Origin: Candidatus Termititenax sp.
GTDB lineage: Bacteria > Margulisbacteria > Riflemargulisbacteria > GWF2-35-9 > DYQY01
Direction of reading: 5' to 3'
NCBI GenBank assembly: GCA_020719045.1
Contig: DYQY01000016.1
Span: 1 to 31,326 of the forward strand
Length of the DNA: 31,326 nt
Part shown: positions 24,530-31,326 of the stretch, in pieces
Layout of the letters: every line of letters starts with the position of its first letter
Position numbering within the stretch: the first letter of the stretch is position 1
The notes under the pieces: model-generated
The model's input: the letters and a program-made list of their open reading frames with translations, nothing else
Databases searched by the model: none
What the model was told of the DNA's origin: nothing
Translations under genes and position numbers: made by a program

Positions 24530-25113
24530 TGGAAAAGGATATAAAAATGAATAAAATCAAAAATATTTTAATGGTAGGTGTTGGTGGACAAGGGATAATA
24601 ACTGCAAGCGATATATTGTCAGAAGCAGCTCTTTTAGATGGTCATGATGTTAAGAAATCCGAGATACATGGGATGAGCCAACGTGGTGGTTCAGTTTTTA
24701 GTCATGTTAGATATGGAGAAAAGGTTTATTCTCCAACAATAAAAACTGGTGAGGCTGACATCCTTCTATCCCTTGAAGTTATTGAAACAGTTAGATGGCT
24801 AGTATATGCAAATAAGAGTACTAAAGTAATCCTTTCTGAAACAAGGATACAGCCACAAACTGTTAAAGAATATCCAGAAGGTGTTATTGAAAGCTTAAAG
24901 AAGGAGTTTAAGGACTTTTTCTTAGTAAATCCTATTGAAATAAATAAGCAAAATGGAGACAATAAAGTTCTGAATACAACTTTATTGGGTATTCTTTCCA
25001 ATCTATTAGATATTAGTGATTCTTCATGGGAGAAAGCTATGGAAAAATTAGTTCCTAATGGTACTTATGAAAGTAACTTGGCTGCGTTTAGATTAGGTAA
25101 AAAACTTTTTTAG
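24529..25113 (+). CDS. iorB: Indolepyruvate:ferredoxin oxidoreductase beta subunit
   Basis: The gamma-type domain partner of IorA, 194 residues. NILMVGVGGQGIITASDILSEAA, KKSEIHGMSQRGGSVFSHVRYG and EADILLSLEVIETVRWL are the family blocks; the GVGGQG loop binds CoA or nucleotide. The first ATG overlaps the iorA stop. A second ATG at 24547 has AAAAGGA 7 nt upstream and would give 188 residues, closer to the usual IorB N-terminus, so the true start may be there. No cysteine clusters are present. A second PaaK-like gene follows 12 nt downstream. Confidence 0.93.
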   Translation: MEKDIKMNKIKNILMVGVGGQGIITASDILSEAALLDGHDVKKSEIHGMSQRGGSVFSHVRYGEKVYSPTIKTGEADILLSLEVIETVRWLVYANKSTKVILSETRIQPQTVKEYPEGVIESLKKEFKDFFLVNPIEINKQNGDNKVLNTTLLGILSNLLDISDSSWEKAMEKLVPNGTYESNLAAFRLGKKLF

Positions 25114-25125
25114 AAAGGTGTAAAT

Positions 25126-26418
25126 ATGTGGAATAAGGATATTGAAACTATTGATGTTAAAAAGTTACGCTCACAACAATCAAAGTCACTTAAAAAGTTA
25201 GTCGAGAAAGTCTATAAAGTTCCTTTTTATAAAAAGAGAATGGATGAACTTGATGTTGATCCCAGTGATATCAAATCTATTGATGATATTTCCAAACTTC
25301 CATTCACAACAAAATATGATTTGAGAGAAGTTTATCCTTATGGTCTTTGTACCTGCAATATGGATGACATTGTAGAAGTGCATATGTCTTCAGGAACTAC
25401 TGGAACGCCAGTTGTTGATGCCTATACGCTAAATGATATTGAGATTTGGTCAGAGGTTATGGCAAGGACACTTTCAATGGGCGGAGTAACTAAGTCTGAT
25501 ATAGTTCAAAATGCTTATGGCTATGGTCTTTTTACTGGTGGGTTTGGGGTTCATTATGGTTCTAGAAAGATTGGTTGTTTAACAATACCAATTTCTGGTG
25601 GAAATACGCAAAGACAGTTACAGGTCTTAAAAGACTTTGGTTCTACAGTTTTAACTTGTACACCATCTTATTCGTTATATTTAGCTGAGGCTGGCAAAGA
25701 GATGGGGATTGATTTCTCTAAAATGCCACTTAAGGCAGGGTTTTTTGGGGCTGAAGCATGGAGCGAAACAATGCGTACAGAGATTGAAGCTAAGCTTCAT
25801 TTGAAAGCATATGACATCTATGGTCTAACGGAGATTATAGGTCCAGGTGTAGCTGCTGAGTGTGAATGTCAGAAAGGGTTACATGTATTCGAGGACCATT
25901 TTTATCCAGAGATTATTAACCCAGAAACAGGCGAAGTTCTTCCAGATGGGGAGAAGGGTGAGCTTGTGTTTACTACTCTTACGAAAACAGGTACTCCAAT
26001 CCTTCGTTATAGAACACGTGATATTACTTATATATTTAAAGAAAAATGTGAGTGTGGCAGAACTCATAGAAGAATTCATAGGTTGCTTGGTAGAACCGAT
26101 GATATGTTAATTATTAGAGGTGTTAATATATTCCCTTCTCAGATTGAGAATGTGTTACTTAAGCAAAAAGGTATTGAGCCACATTATTTGCTAGTTATTG
26201 ATAGAGTAAACAATCTTGATTGCTTAGAAGTACAAGTTGAGATGAGCGATGATTTAGGGTTTGATGAAGTTAAGGTTATTGAGAGTATAGAGAAAACCAT
26301 AGAACATGCTCTTCATAATGAACTGCTTATTTTTGCAAAGGTTAAGCTTGTTGAGCCAAAGAGTATTCAACGTTCTGAGGGTAAAGCAAAACGTATTGTT
26401 GATAATAGAAAGATTTAG
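25126..26418 (+). CDS. Phenylacetate-CoA ligase family protein (PaaK-like) 2
   Basis: A 430-residue paralogue of the ligase at 21628, with SSGTTGTP (88-95), YGLTEIIGPGVAAEC, RYRTRDITYIF, CECGRTHRRIHRLLGRTDDM and EGKAKRIVD. The two genes align throughout without large gaps but differ around the acyl pocket (for example YGLSEM against YGLTEI), so different aryl substrates are plausible. AAAGGTG precedes the ATG. Having two ligases around one IorAB suggests separate handling of, for instance, phenylacetate and indoleacetate; substrates cannot be assigned from sequence. Confidence 0.92.
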   Translation: MWNKDIETIDVKKLRSQQSKSLKKLVEKVYKVPFYKKRMDELDVDPSDIKSIDDISKLPFTTKYDLREVYPYGLCTCNMDDIVEVHMSSGTTGTPVVDAYTLNDIEIWSEVMARTLSMGGVTKSDIVQNAYGYGLFTGGFGVHYGSRKIGCLTIPISGGNTQRQLQVLKDFGSTVLTCTPSYSLYLAEAGKEMGIDFSKMPLKAGFFGAEAWSETMRTEIEAKLHLKAYDIYGLTEIIGPGVAAECECQKGLHVFEDHFYPEIINPETGEVLPDGEKGELVFTTLTKTGTPILRYRTRDITYIFKEKCECGRTHRRIHRLLGRTDDMLIIRGVNIFPSQIENVLLKQKGIEPHYLLVIDRVNNLDCLEVQVEMSDDLGFDEVKVIESIEKTIEHALHNELLIFAKVKLVEPKSIQRSEGKAKRIVDNRKI

Positions 26419-26427
26419 GAGGCAAAA

Positions 26428-26856
26428 ATGATTAAGCAAATTTCTGTTTTTATGGAAAATAAGCCAGGTAGATTATTAGAAGTTACAAAATTATTAGCGA
26501 GTAACAAAGTTAATATTAGAACGCTTTCTTTAGCTGATACAGCAGAGTTTGGGATAGCAAGACTTATTGTAGATAGTCCTGAAGCTGTTGTTGAAATATT
26601 AAAGAACAATAGGTTTACAGCAAGGATTACTCCTGTTTTAGCTGTTGAGGTTCCTGATGATGCAGGAGGTCTTGCTAAGGTTTTAGAAGTTTTTTCAGAG
26701 TCCGGGGTTAATGTTGAATATATGTATGGGTTTGTAGAGAAAAGACACCCAGATAAAGCTTTGCTTGTATTCAAAGTAGAAGATCCAGAGAGATCAAAAG
26801 ATCAGCTAATTGCAAAAGGATTAACTGTTATTTCTGAAAAAGATATTATGTTTTAA
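26428..26856 (+). CDS. Tandem ACT-domain protein
   Basis: A 142-residue protein of two ACT domains: the first from MIKQISVFMENKPGRLLEVTK, the second from about residue 70 (LAVEVPDDAGGLAKVLEVFSE). ACT domains bind small ligands, usually amino acids. Small ACT proteins are often found next to paaK-like genes, so it probably senses an aromatic amino acid and controls the neighbouring ligases or oxidoreductase. A strong AGGAGG precedes the ATG. Its stop overlaps the prmA start as TAATG. Confidence 0.88.
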   Translation: MIKQISVFMENKPGRLLEVTKLLASNKVNIRTLSLADTAEFGIARLIVDSPEAVVEILKNNRFTARITPVLAVEVPDDAGGLAKVLEVFSESGVNVEYMYGFVEKRHPDKALLVFKVEDPERSKDQLIAKGLTVISEKDIMF

Positions 26857-27707
26857 TGCAATATTTAGTTAAGATTTTAACAAATAATGCTGAATTAGAA
26901 TTAGTTGAAGATTTTTTAAATTTTAAGGGCTATATATTTTCAATAGAATTATTTCCTGGTGAGCATAAGGATACTTTGTTTAATGTATATAGCGGGGATG
27001 TTGAGACGAACAACAGCGAGTTCAGTGCAATAGTTGAATTTGTGGTTGAAAATGGAAAACAGGAGCTTTTGGATGTTTCTAAAGATATTTTGCAAGACAA
27101 GGACTGGCAGGAAGCTTGGAAAATTCATTTTGTTCCAATTGTTGCAGGAAGATTAGTCGTTGGTATTTCCGAAGAGGAGATTAAAGATTTTGATAAAATC
27201 AAAGTAGTGATTGACCCGGGAATGGCGTTTGGAAATGGTTCTCACCCAACAACAAAAGGTTGTTTAATCCAAATAGATAAGTATTTTAAGGCTAAGATGA
27301 GGGTTCTTGATTTTGGTGCTGGTTCAGGGGTTTTGGCAATTGCTTGTGATAAGTTAGGTGCTAGCTATGTGGATGCTATGGATAATGATGAAGTTGCGGT
27401 GGAAGCTTGCAAGAGAAATGTAAGCAGAAATAACTCAAATGTTAATAGCTACTTATCTGGTGACTTTGTGATTAAAGATGATTATGAATTTGTTATTGCG
27501 AATATAACTGTTGATGTAATTATTCAATTTTTTAATTACTTCACTGAAGGCCAGAAGAAGCTTAAATATGTTTTACTTTCTGGTATAAGTGATTTCAGAA
27601 AAGCTCAAATGGATTTATTCCTACATACAGAAGGAATTGTTCCTGATGATATTTATGAAGATGATGGTTGGTATACATATTTGTTAACTTATAATAAGGA
27701 GAAATAA
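26856..27707 (+). CDS. prmA: Ribosomal protein L11 methyltransferase
   Basis: PrmA trimethylates lysines and the N-terminus of ribosomal protein L11 using SAM. The 283 residues show the N-terminal substrate-binding domain, then DPGMAFGNGSHPTTKGCL, the SAM motif VLDFGAGSGVLAIA, acidic DAMDNDEVAVEACKRN and the catalytic-site FVIANITVDVI. It is coupled to the ACT gene by TAATG, which places a ribosome-modifying enzyme in an aryl-acid operon. A decayed flavodoxin-like gene begins 1 nt after its stop. Confidence 0.92.
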   Translation: MQYLVKILTNNAELELVEDFLNFKGYIFSIELFPGEHKDTLFNVYSGDVETNNSEFSAIVEFVVENGKQELLDVSKDILQDKDWQEAWKIHFVPIVAGRLVVGISEEEIKDFDKIKVVIDPGMAFGNGSHPTTKGCLIQIDKYFKAKMRVLDFGAGSGVLAIACDKLGASYVDAMDNDEVAVEACKRNVSRNNSNVNSYLSGDFVIKDDYEFVIANITVDVIIQFFNYFTEGQKKLKYVLLSGISDFRKAQMDLFLHTEGIVPDDIYEDDGWYTYLLTYNKEK

Positions 27708-27708
27708 C

Positions 27709-28006
27709 ATGAAAGTAATCGGAATCAATGGAAGTGCAAGAAAAGACGGAAATACTGCTATATTAATAAACAAAGTTTTTGAAGAACTAAACAATGAGGG
27801 AATTGAAACAAAACAAATTCAACTTGCAGGCACTGGGCTTCATGGTTGCTTAGGTTGTCGTAAAATGTGCTGAGATGAAGGCTTTTATTGATAGAGTCGG
27901 ATATGTTGCTAGATCAAATGACCATCTTAATTTCTCAAATTGCAAACATTTCTGGACATTACCAATTCCTTTCTTAAAAAAGAGGAATCTAAAAGTCCCC
28001 TTTTAA
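27709..28006 (+). pseudogene. Decayed flavodoxin-family NAD(P)H/FMN reductase
   Basis: The first 54 codons read MKVIGINGSARKDGNTAILI... and end at HGCLGCRKMC with a TGA at 27871. The start matches the NADPH-dependent FMN reductase family: an FMN-phosphate loop GSARKDGNT and the CxxC of iron-sulfur flavoproteins. In another frame from 27872, EMKAFIDRVGYVARSN matches a later part of the same family, which normally lies some 40-50 residues further on. So an internal deletion with a frameshift joined them. The remainder to the TAA at 28004 does not resemble the family. AAGGAG before the ATG is intact, and the gene is in position to be the last member of the K+ channel-prmA operon. Confidence 0.85.
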
Positions 28007-28041
28007 ATAAGCCAAGTTAGTGCAACTAATAAAAAACGATT

Positions 28042-28590
28042 TTAAAACGCGTAAGCTTTAAGTTCCTTTTGCAGTGCTTTGGCATTTGTGCCACATAGCA
28101 CACTAAGACTATCCCAAAAGTCCTTTTGATGACCATGGTACTTAAGGTGATTAAGTTCATGAAGTATCACATAATCCATAAGATGTTCAGGAAGTAGTGC
28201 AAGCTTAATAGATAGGTTGATATTCCTTTTGGTTGAGCAACTTCCCCAACGTGTAGAAGTGTCTCTTAAAAACACACGATTGTAAGAAAAATTATGTTTG
28301 TTAGCTAACAATTCTAACCTATCTGGGAGTATGTTTTTTGCTTTCTTTTTAAGCTCTTTTTTATCGATATTGTTAGTTTGATGTTCAGCTAGCTTTGAGA
28401 CATTAGTTTTTATCCAGTCAAGATTATTTAGAACAGTTTTCTCAGCGTTTTTAAAACCGTAGAAAGGATGAAAAGAAACCAGAACATATTCTGGCTTAAC
28501 AGATATGCGAAGACTTCTATTGTTTTTATTTTTTCTAAGAATAACTTTGCCAATATCTTCAATTACTAATATTTTTTCTTTAGCAAACAT
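28042..28590 (-). CDS. YgjP-like (DUF45/WLM-type) metallopeptidase-domain protein
   Basis: A protein of 182 residues with the YgjP-type zincin domain. DTSTRWGSCSTKRNINLS and YVILHELNHLKYHGHQKDFW are family hallmarks; HELNH gives the two zinc-binding histidines, with a downstream histidine (HGH). Function in vivo is unclear in this family: peptidase-like fold, and a nucleotide-hydrolase activity has been proposed for YgjP. An ATG three codons upstream (28599) is in frame but lies inside the TATAAT box, so I prefer 28590, which places the box 7 nt upstream. No Shine-Dalgarno is present. Confidence 0.88.
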   Translation of the reverse strand: MFAKEKILVIEDIGKVILRKNKNNRSLRISVKPEYVLVSFHPFYGFKNAEKTVLNNLDWIKTNVSKLAEHQTNNIDKKELKKKAKNILPDRLELLANKHNFSYNRVFLRDTSTRWGSCSTKRNINLSIKLALLPEHLMDYVILHELNHLKYHGHQKDFWDSLSVLCGTNAKALQKELKAYAF

Positions 28591-28597
28591 GGTTAGC

Positions 28598-28603
28598 ATT
28601 ATA
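28598..28603 (-). promoter_or_regulatory. -10 box of the ygjP-like gene
   Basis: A perfect TATAAT on the minus strand ending 7 nt before the ATG at 28590. The -35 region falls in repeat R4 and is not consensus-like. Confidence 0.4.
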
Positions 28604-28607
28604 CCCT

Positions 28608-28687
28608 AAACCCTCTCTTTTAGGAGAGGGTGCTGATAATAAAGAAAACATGAAGCACTTATTAGCTTTCAGCGGGAGAGGTTAAAT
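28608..28687 (+). repeat. Intergenic palindromic repeat R4
   Basis: The left end forms a perfect 8-bp hairpin, ACCCTCTC (28610-28617) with GAGAGGGT (28624-28631) around TTTTAG. The right end, TTTCAGCGGGAGAGGTTAAA, matches the end of R2 and overlaps the stop codon of the 817-aa fusion gene. An imperfect inner pairing joins GCTGATAATAAAG and CTTATTAGC. It may end the fusion transcript. Confidence 0.65.
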
Positions 28688-31135
28688 AAACAAGTTATTA
28701 TCAGCTGTTTCAGCTGCACCTAGATAGGTGGCAACTCCTCCAATTTCAACTCCGTCGATAAGTTCTTCTGGCTTAAAACCCATTAAATCCATAGACATCT
28801 GACAAGCAATAATCTTGACTCCATTATCCATAGCATCTTTTATCATACCTTCTAAGGAAGTCACATTCTTTTGCTTCATTAGCATCTTAATCATAAGTGG
28901 TCCCATCCCAGCCATGTTCATTTTAGAAAGACCAAGCTTTTTGCTTCCTTTTGGCATCATGAATCCAAACATCTTGCCCATGATGTCTTTTTTTGCTTTC
29001 ACATTTCCTTCTTTTCTTAAAATATTTAGTCCCCAGAAAGTAAAGAACATAGTAACTTTCCTTCCCATTGAAGCACCACCGTTAGCAATGATAAATGCTG
29101 CAAGAGCTTTATCTAAATCCCCACTAAAAACAACTATTGTCTTATCATGAGGGATATCACCTTTAAGTTCTCTTGCTTCTGGTTGCTTACCTTTTTTGAT
29201 TTGAGCTGTTATTTTGCCTCCAATAGATTCTACGGATAGAAGTTCGTTATTTGTTTTCTCAGCCCAAACACCAACGTCTCGAAGGAATCCTTGGTCTGTA
29301 GACTCAATTGCGATAGTGTCTCCAATTTCGGCAATTTCAATGCTTTTTGAAAGCTTCATAATTGGGCCAGGGCATTGCATGCCACATGCATCAACTTTTA
29401 TGAGTTTCCCAGCTGGTGCAATTATTTTTTGAACATCATCTTTTTTATCTATGTAATCATCATCAAATATCCCTATATTCTCTTGTTTAAAAATTGTAAA
29501 TTTAAACAGTTTAATACCTCCAGATAAGTTTTTAACATTAGTAAATCCATTTTGTTTAAGTATTGATAAAGCAAAATAACCGGACTTACCTTGATTGCAG
29601 TAGGTGATAATATCTTTATCTTTTGGTAGTTCAGCTAACTTTTCTCTAAGATTCACTAATGGAATATTTATTGCATCACCTATATGATCTAAGTCATATG
29701 ACATCTTGTCTCTTACATCTAAAAAGAGAGCACCATTTTGTTTGTATTTATTGACCTCATTCCAAAAGATAACATCATTTTTGCCTTCTTCTTGGTTAAT
29801 AGCAATCATAGCTGCTACGTTAACTGGGTCTTTTGCAGAGTTAAACGGTGGTGCATAAGATAACTCTAAACTTGCTAGGTCATAAATCGTTCCTTTATGT
29901 TGAAGTAGTGTTGCAATAACATCTATTCTTTTATCAATTCCATCTGCACCAATTAGTTGTGCTCCTAGAACTCTAAAATCAAATTTGCTATATAGCAACT
30001 TAAGCATTAATGGAAAAGCATCTGGATAATATCCCGCATGAGAAGATGGCTGTAAGTATACCTTTGAGTAGTTTATATTATTTTTAATCAAGTTTTTTTC
30101 ATTACTACCAACAGTTCCGACTACCATATCAAATACTTTTGCAATGGATGCTCCTGTTGTGCTGGTGTATTCTCTTTCTATTCCACAAAGATTGTCAGCA
30201 ACAATTCTGCCTTGTTTATTAGCAGAATTTGCAAGAGGGATAAGGTTCATTTTCTCTAATACACAATCCTTGATTTCAGTTGCGTCACCAAGTGCGTAGA
30301 TGTCTTTATCTGATGTTTGCATCTTAGAATTAGTTTCAATGCCACCGAGAGCTCCAATATTTAGCCCAGCGTTTCTTGCCAAAGTTGTATCTGGTTTAAT
30401 GCCAATAGAAAGCATTACAATATCAGCTTTAATAGTTCTATTTGAGTTCAAAACAACCTCTAGTTGTTTTTCCTCATTTTCTCTAAATTCTTTTACGCCA
30501 TCTTTTAAATAGAGCCCGATATTCTTGGTGTGTAAGTGTTGGTGAATAATTGTAGCCATTTCATAATCAATAACGTTCATTACTTGGTCAGCCAGTTCTA
30601 CTATTGATACTTTAATCCCAAGTTCGCTTAAGTTTTCTGCTATTTCTAGTCCAATAAATCCAGCCCCAATAATTACTGCTTTTTTAGGGTTGTTGGCATT
30701 AATGAAGGCTTTAATTTTATCCATATCTGCTAGAGTTCTGATAGTAAATATTTTTTCGCTTCCAATCCCTGGGAGTGGAGGTTTAATAGGATTACCGCCA
30801 GGTGAGAGCACAAGCTTATCATATGTTTCTGTATATTCAGTGTTGTTTAGATGGCTTCTAACTGTAACAACCTTATTTGTTCTATCAATATTTATTACCT
30901 CGGAATAATTTCTGACATCAACATTTAACATTTTTTTAAAATCATTTGGAGTTAGAAGTTCTAGTAATGACCTGTCTTTTATTACCTCACCAATATAGTA
31001 TGGGATCCCACAGTTTGCATAGGAAACTTCTTTACCTTTCTCAAAAACTATTATTTCGGCTTTCTCGTCGTTTCTTCTAAGTCTAGCAGCTGTGCTAGCT
31101 CCGCCTGCAACTCCACCTATAATTACTACCTTCAT
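28682..31135 (-). CDS. CoA-disulfide reductase-rhodanese-TusA-DsrE fusion protein
   Basis: An 817-residue fusion for persulfide handling. Residues 1-450 are a CoA-disulfide-reductase-type flavoprotein: FAD motif IIGGVAGGAS, redox Cys42 in SYANCGIPYYIG, NAD motif VIIGAGFIGLEIAENL (154-169), FAD motif IYALGDATE. Residues 455-555 are a rhodanese with active Cys513 in CNQGKSG. Residues 578-650 are a TusA/SirA domain with CPGP at 588-591. Residues 665-817 are DsrE-like with Cys778 in IIACQMSMDLMG. Together they could pass sulfane sulfur from CoA persulfide or polysulfide between cysteines. GGGGG precedes the ATG. The divergent CsoR/CstR-type repressor and shared operator suggest induction by persulfide or metal. 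Confidence 0.94.
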   Translation of the reverse strand: MKVVIIGGVAGGASTAARLRRNDEKAEIIVFEKGKEVSYANCGIPYYIGEVIKDRSLLELLTPNDFKKMLNVDVRNYSEVINIDRTNKVVTVRSHLNNTEYTETYDKLVLSPGGNPIKPPLPGIGSEKIFTIRTLADMDKIKAFINANNPKKAVIIGAGFIGLEIAENLSELGIKVSIVELADQVMNVIDYEMATIIHQHLHTKNIGLYLKDGVKEFRENEEKQLEVVLNSNRTIKADIVMLSIGIKPDTTLARNAGLNIGALGGIETNSKMQTSDKDIYALGDATEIKDCVLEKMNLIPLANSANKQGRIVADNLCGIEREYTSTTGASIAKVFDMVVGTVGSNEKNLIKNNINYSKVYLQPSSHAGYYPDAFPLMLKLLYSKFDFRVLGAQLIGADGIDKRIDVIATLLQHKGTIYDLASLELSYAPPFNSAKDPVNVAAMIAINQEEGKNDVIFWNEVNKYKQNGALFLDVRDKMSYDLDHIGDAINIPLVNLREKLAELPKDKDIITYCNQGKSGYFALSILKQNGFTNVKNLSGGIKLFKFTIFKQENIGIFDDDYIDKKDDVQKIIAPAGKLIKVDACGMQCPGPIMKLSKSIEIAEIGDTIAIESTDQGFLRDVGVWAEKTNNELLSVESIGGKITAQIKKGKQPEARELKGDIPHDKTIVVFSGDLDKALAAFIIANGGASMGRKVTMFFTFWGLNILRKEGNVKAKKDIMGKMFGFMMPKGSKKLGLSKMNMAGMGPLMIKMLMKQKNVTSLEGMIKDAMDNGVKIIACQMSMDLMGFKPEELIDGVEIGGVATYLGAAETADNNLFI

Positions 31136-31166
31136 TTTTTGCCCCCTATATCCAAATTTGCTAAGT

Positions 31167-31193
31167 TTTACGTCTATTAATTTATGCTATAAT
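31167..31193 (+). promoter_or_regulatory. Promoter of the csoR/cstR-like gene
   Basis: A perfect extended -10, TGCTATAAT (31185-31193), with a weak TTTACG (31167-31172) 15 nt upstream. Transcription from about 31200 would run straight into the operator at 31206-31224, so the gene is probably autoregulated. Confidence 0.55.
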
Positions 31194-31201
31194 TACTTTC
31201 A

Positions 31202-31231
31202 AGTATATACCCCCTAGGGGTATAAGAGCAA
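31202..31231 (-). promoter_or_regulatory. Promoter of the sulfur-transfer fusion gene
   Basis: On the minus strand, TTGCTC (31231-31226), an 18-nt spacer and TATACT (31207-31202). The operator fills the spacer and touches the -10 box, so a bound repressor would block polymerase. Confidence 0.5.
31206..31224. promoter_or_regulatory. CsoR/CstR-type palindromic operator
   Basis: TATACCCC-CTA-GGGGTATA, perfect 8-bp arms around 3 nt. It resembles the TACCCC...GGGGTA operators bound by CsoR-family repressors. It lies between the divergent fusion gene and the family member at 31253 and overlaps elements of both promoters. Confidence 0.8.
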
Positions 31232-31252
31232 GAATAATGGTAAGGAAAGCAA

Positions 31253-31326
31253 ATGTCTAAAAAAGAAGAGGTTCTTCATCAGTTAAAGATAGTAAGAGGT
31301 CAGCTTGACGGAATAGTTTCTATGAT
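31253..31326 (+). CDS. Partial CsoR/CstR/FrmR-family repressor
   Basis: Only the first 24 codons are in the window (MSKKEEVLHQLKIVRGQLDG...), running off the right edge. The pattern LxxLKxxxGQxxGIxxMI is the first helix of the DUF156 repressor family (CsoR for copper, CstR for persulfide, RcnR/FrmR for nickel or formaldehyde). AAGGAAAG lies 3-10 nt upstream. The ligand-sensing cysteine lies beyond the edge, so copper and persulfide sensing cannot be separated directly. Divergence from a rhodanese-TusA-DsrE gene favours a CstR-like persulfide sensor. Confidence 0.8.
   Translation, partial: MSKKEEVLHQLKIVRGQLDGIVSM

Noticed and set aside
27981-28006. AAAAG...CTTTT hairpin as terminator of the K+ channel-prmA operon
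   Set aside because: Only five A/T-rich pairs and no T-tract after it; too weak to list.
27872-28006. Independent small gene starting at the ATG at 27875
   Set aside because: Its first residues match the interior of the flavodoxin-like family and it lacks its own ribosome site, so it is the second fragment of the pseudogene.

Overview
The window is a low-GC bacterial chromosome segment (by eye about one third G+C) with densely packed genes. A Wzz-type chain-length protein and a family 39/83-like lipid-linked-sugar glycosyltransferase suggest a diderm envelope. An indolepyruvate:ferredoxin-type oxidoreductase flanked by two arylacetate-CoA ligases points to an anaerobe that handles amino acids. 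I cannot name the phylum from sequence alone; an uncultivated anaerobic lineage would fit.

Layout. 1-577 is the 5' part of a membrane glycosyltransferase leaving by the left edge. 688-3173 holds a possible 33-aa ORF, then thiC and thiL (thiamine pyrophosphate synthesis), each preceded by a palindromic repeat whose end supplies the Shine-Dalgarno sequence. 3170-6035 (minus) is a tightly coupled three-gene operon: a LeuC-like and a LeuD-like aconitase-family pair, then argJ. The LeuC-like protein has lost two of three iron-sulfur cysteines and most active-site motifs. A patatin-like lipase diverges from it. 6860-7727 (minus) is a 58-aa Cys-rich protein plus an AlbA_2/Schlafen-type protein. 7834-13683 (minus) is pheS-pheT-mutS. 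13880-16345 is an AT-rich type II restriction-modification island with a small unknown protein. 16666-18804 is wzz, an rsuA-type pseudouridine synthase and an unknown membrane protein, meeting glnS (minus) tail to tail. 20588-27707 is one long operon: RCK-type K+ channel, paaK-like, iorA, iorB, second paaK-like, tandem-ACT protein, prmA, then a decayed flavodoxin-like gene. 28042-31135 (minus) is a YgjP-type metalloprotein and an 817-aa fusion of CoA-disulfide-reductase, rhodanese, TusA and DsrE domains. A CsoR/CstR-family repressor diverges from the fusion gene, and a 19-bp palindromic operator lies between them.

Themes. (1) Seven genes that begin transcription units have a -10-like hexamer ending 6-7 nt before the ATG and no Shine-Dalgarno, which suggests leaderless mRNAs; the partial glycosyltransferase has the best case, TTGACG-17-TATTAT. 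Internal operon genes mostly use Shine-Dalgarno sites or stop/start overlaps. (2) A degenerate intergenic palindromic repeat occurs four or five times, always touching a gene boundary. (3) The most novel functional candidate is the degenerate aconitase-like pair coupled to argJ. Others are the IorA lacking its ferredoxin domain and the sulfur-transfer fusion with its apparent repressor and operator.
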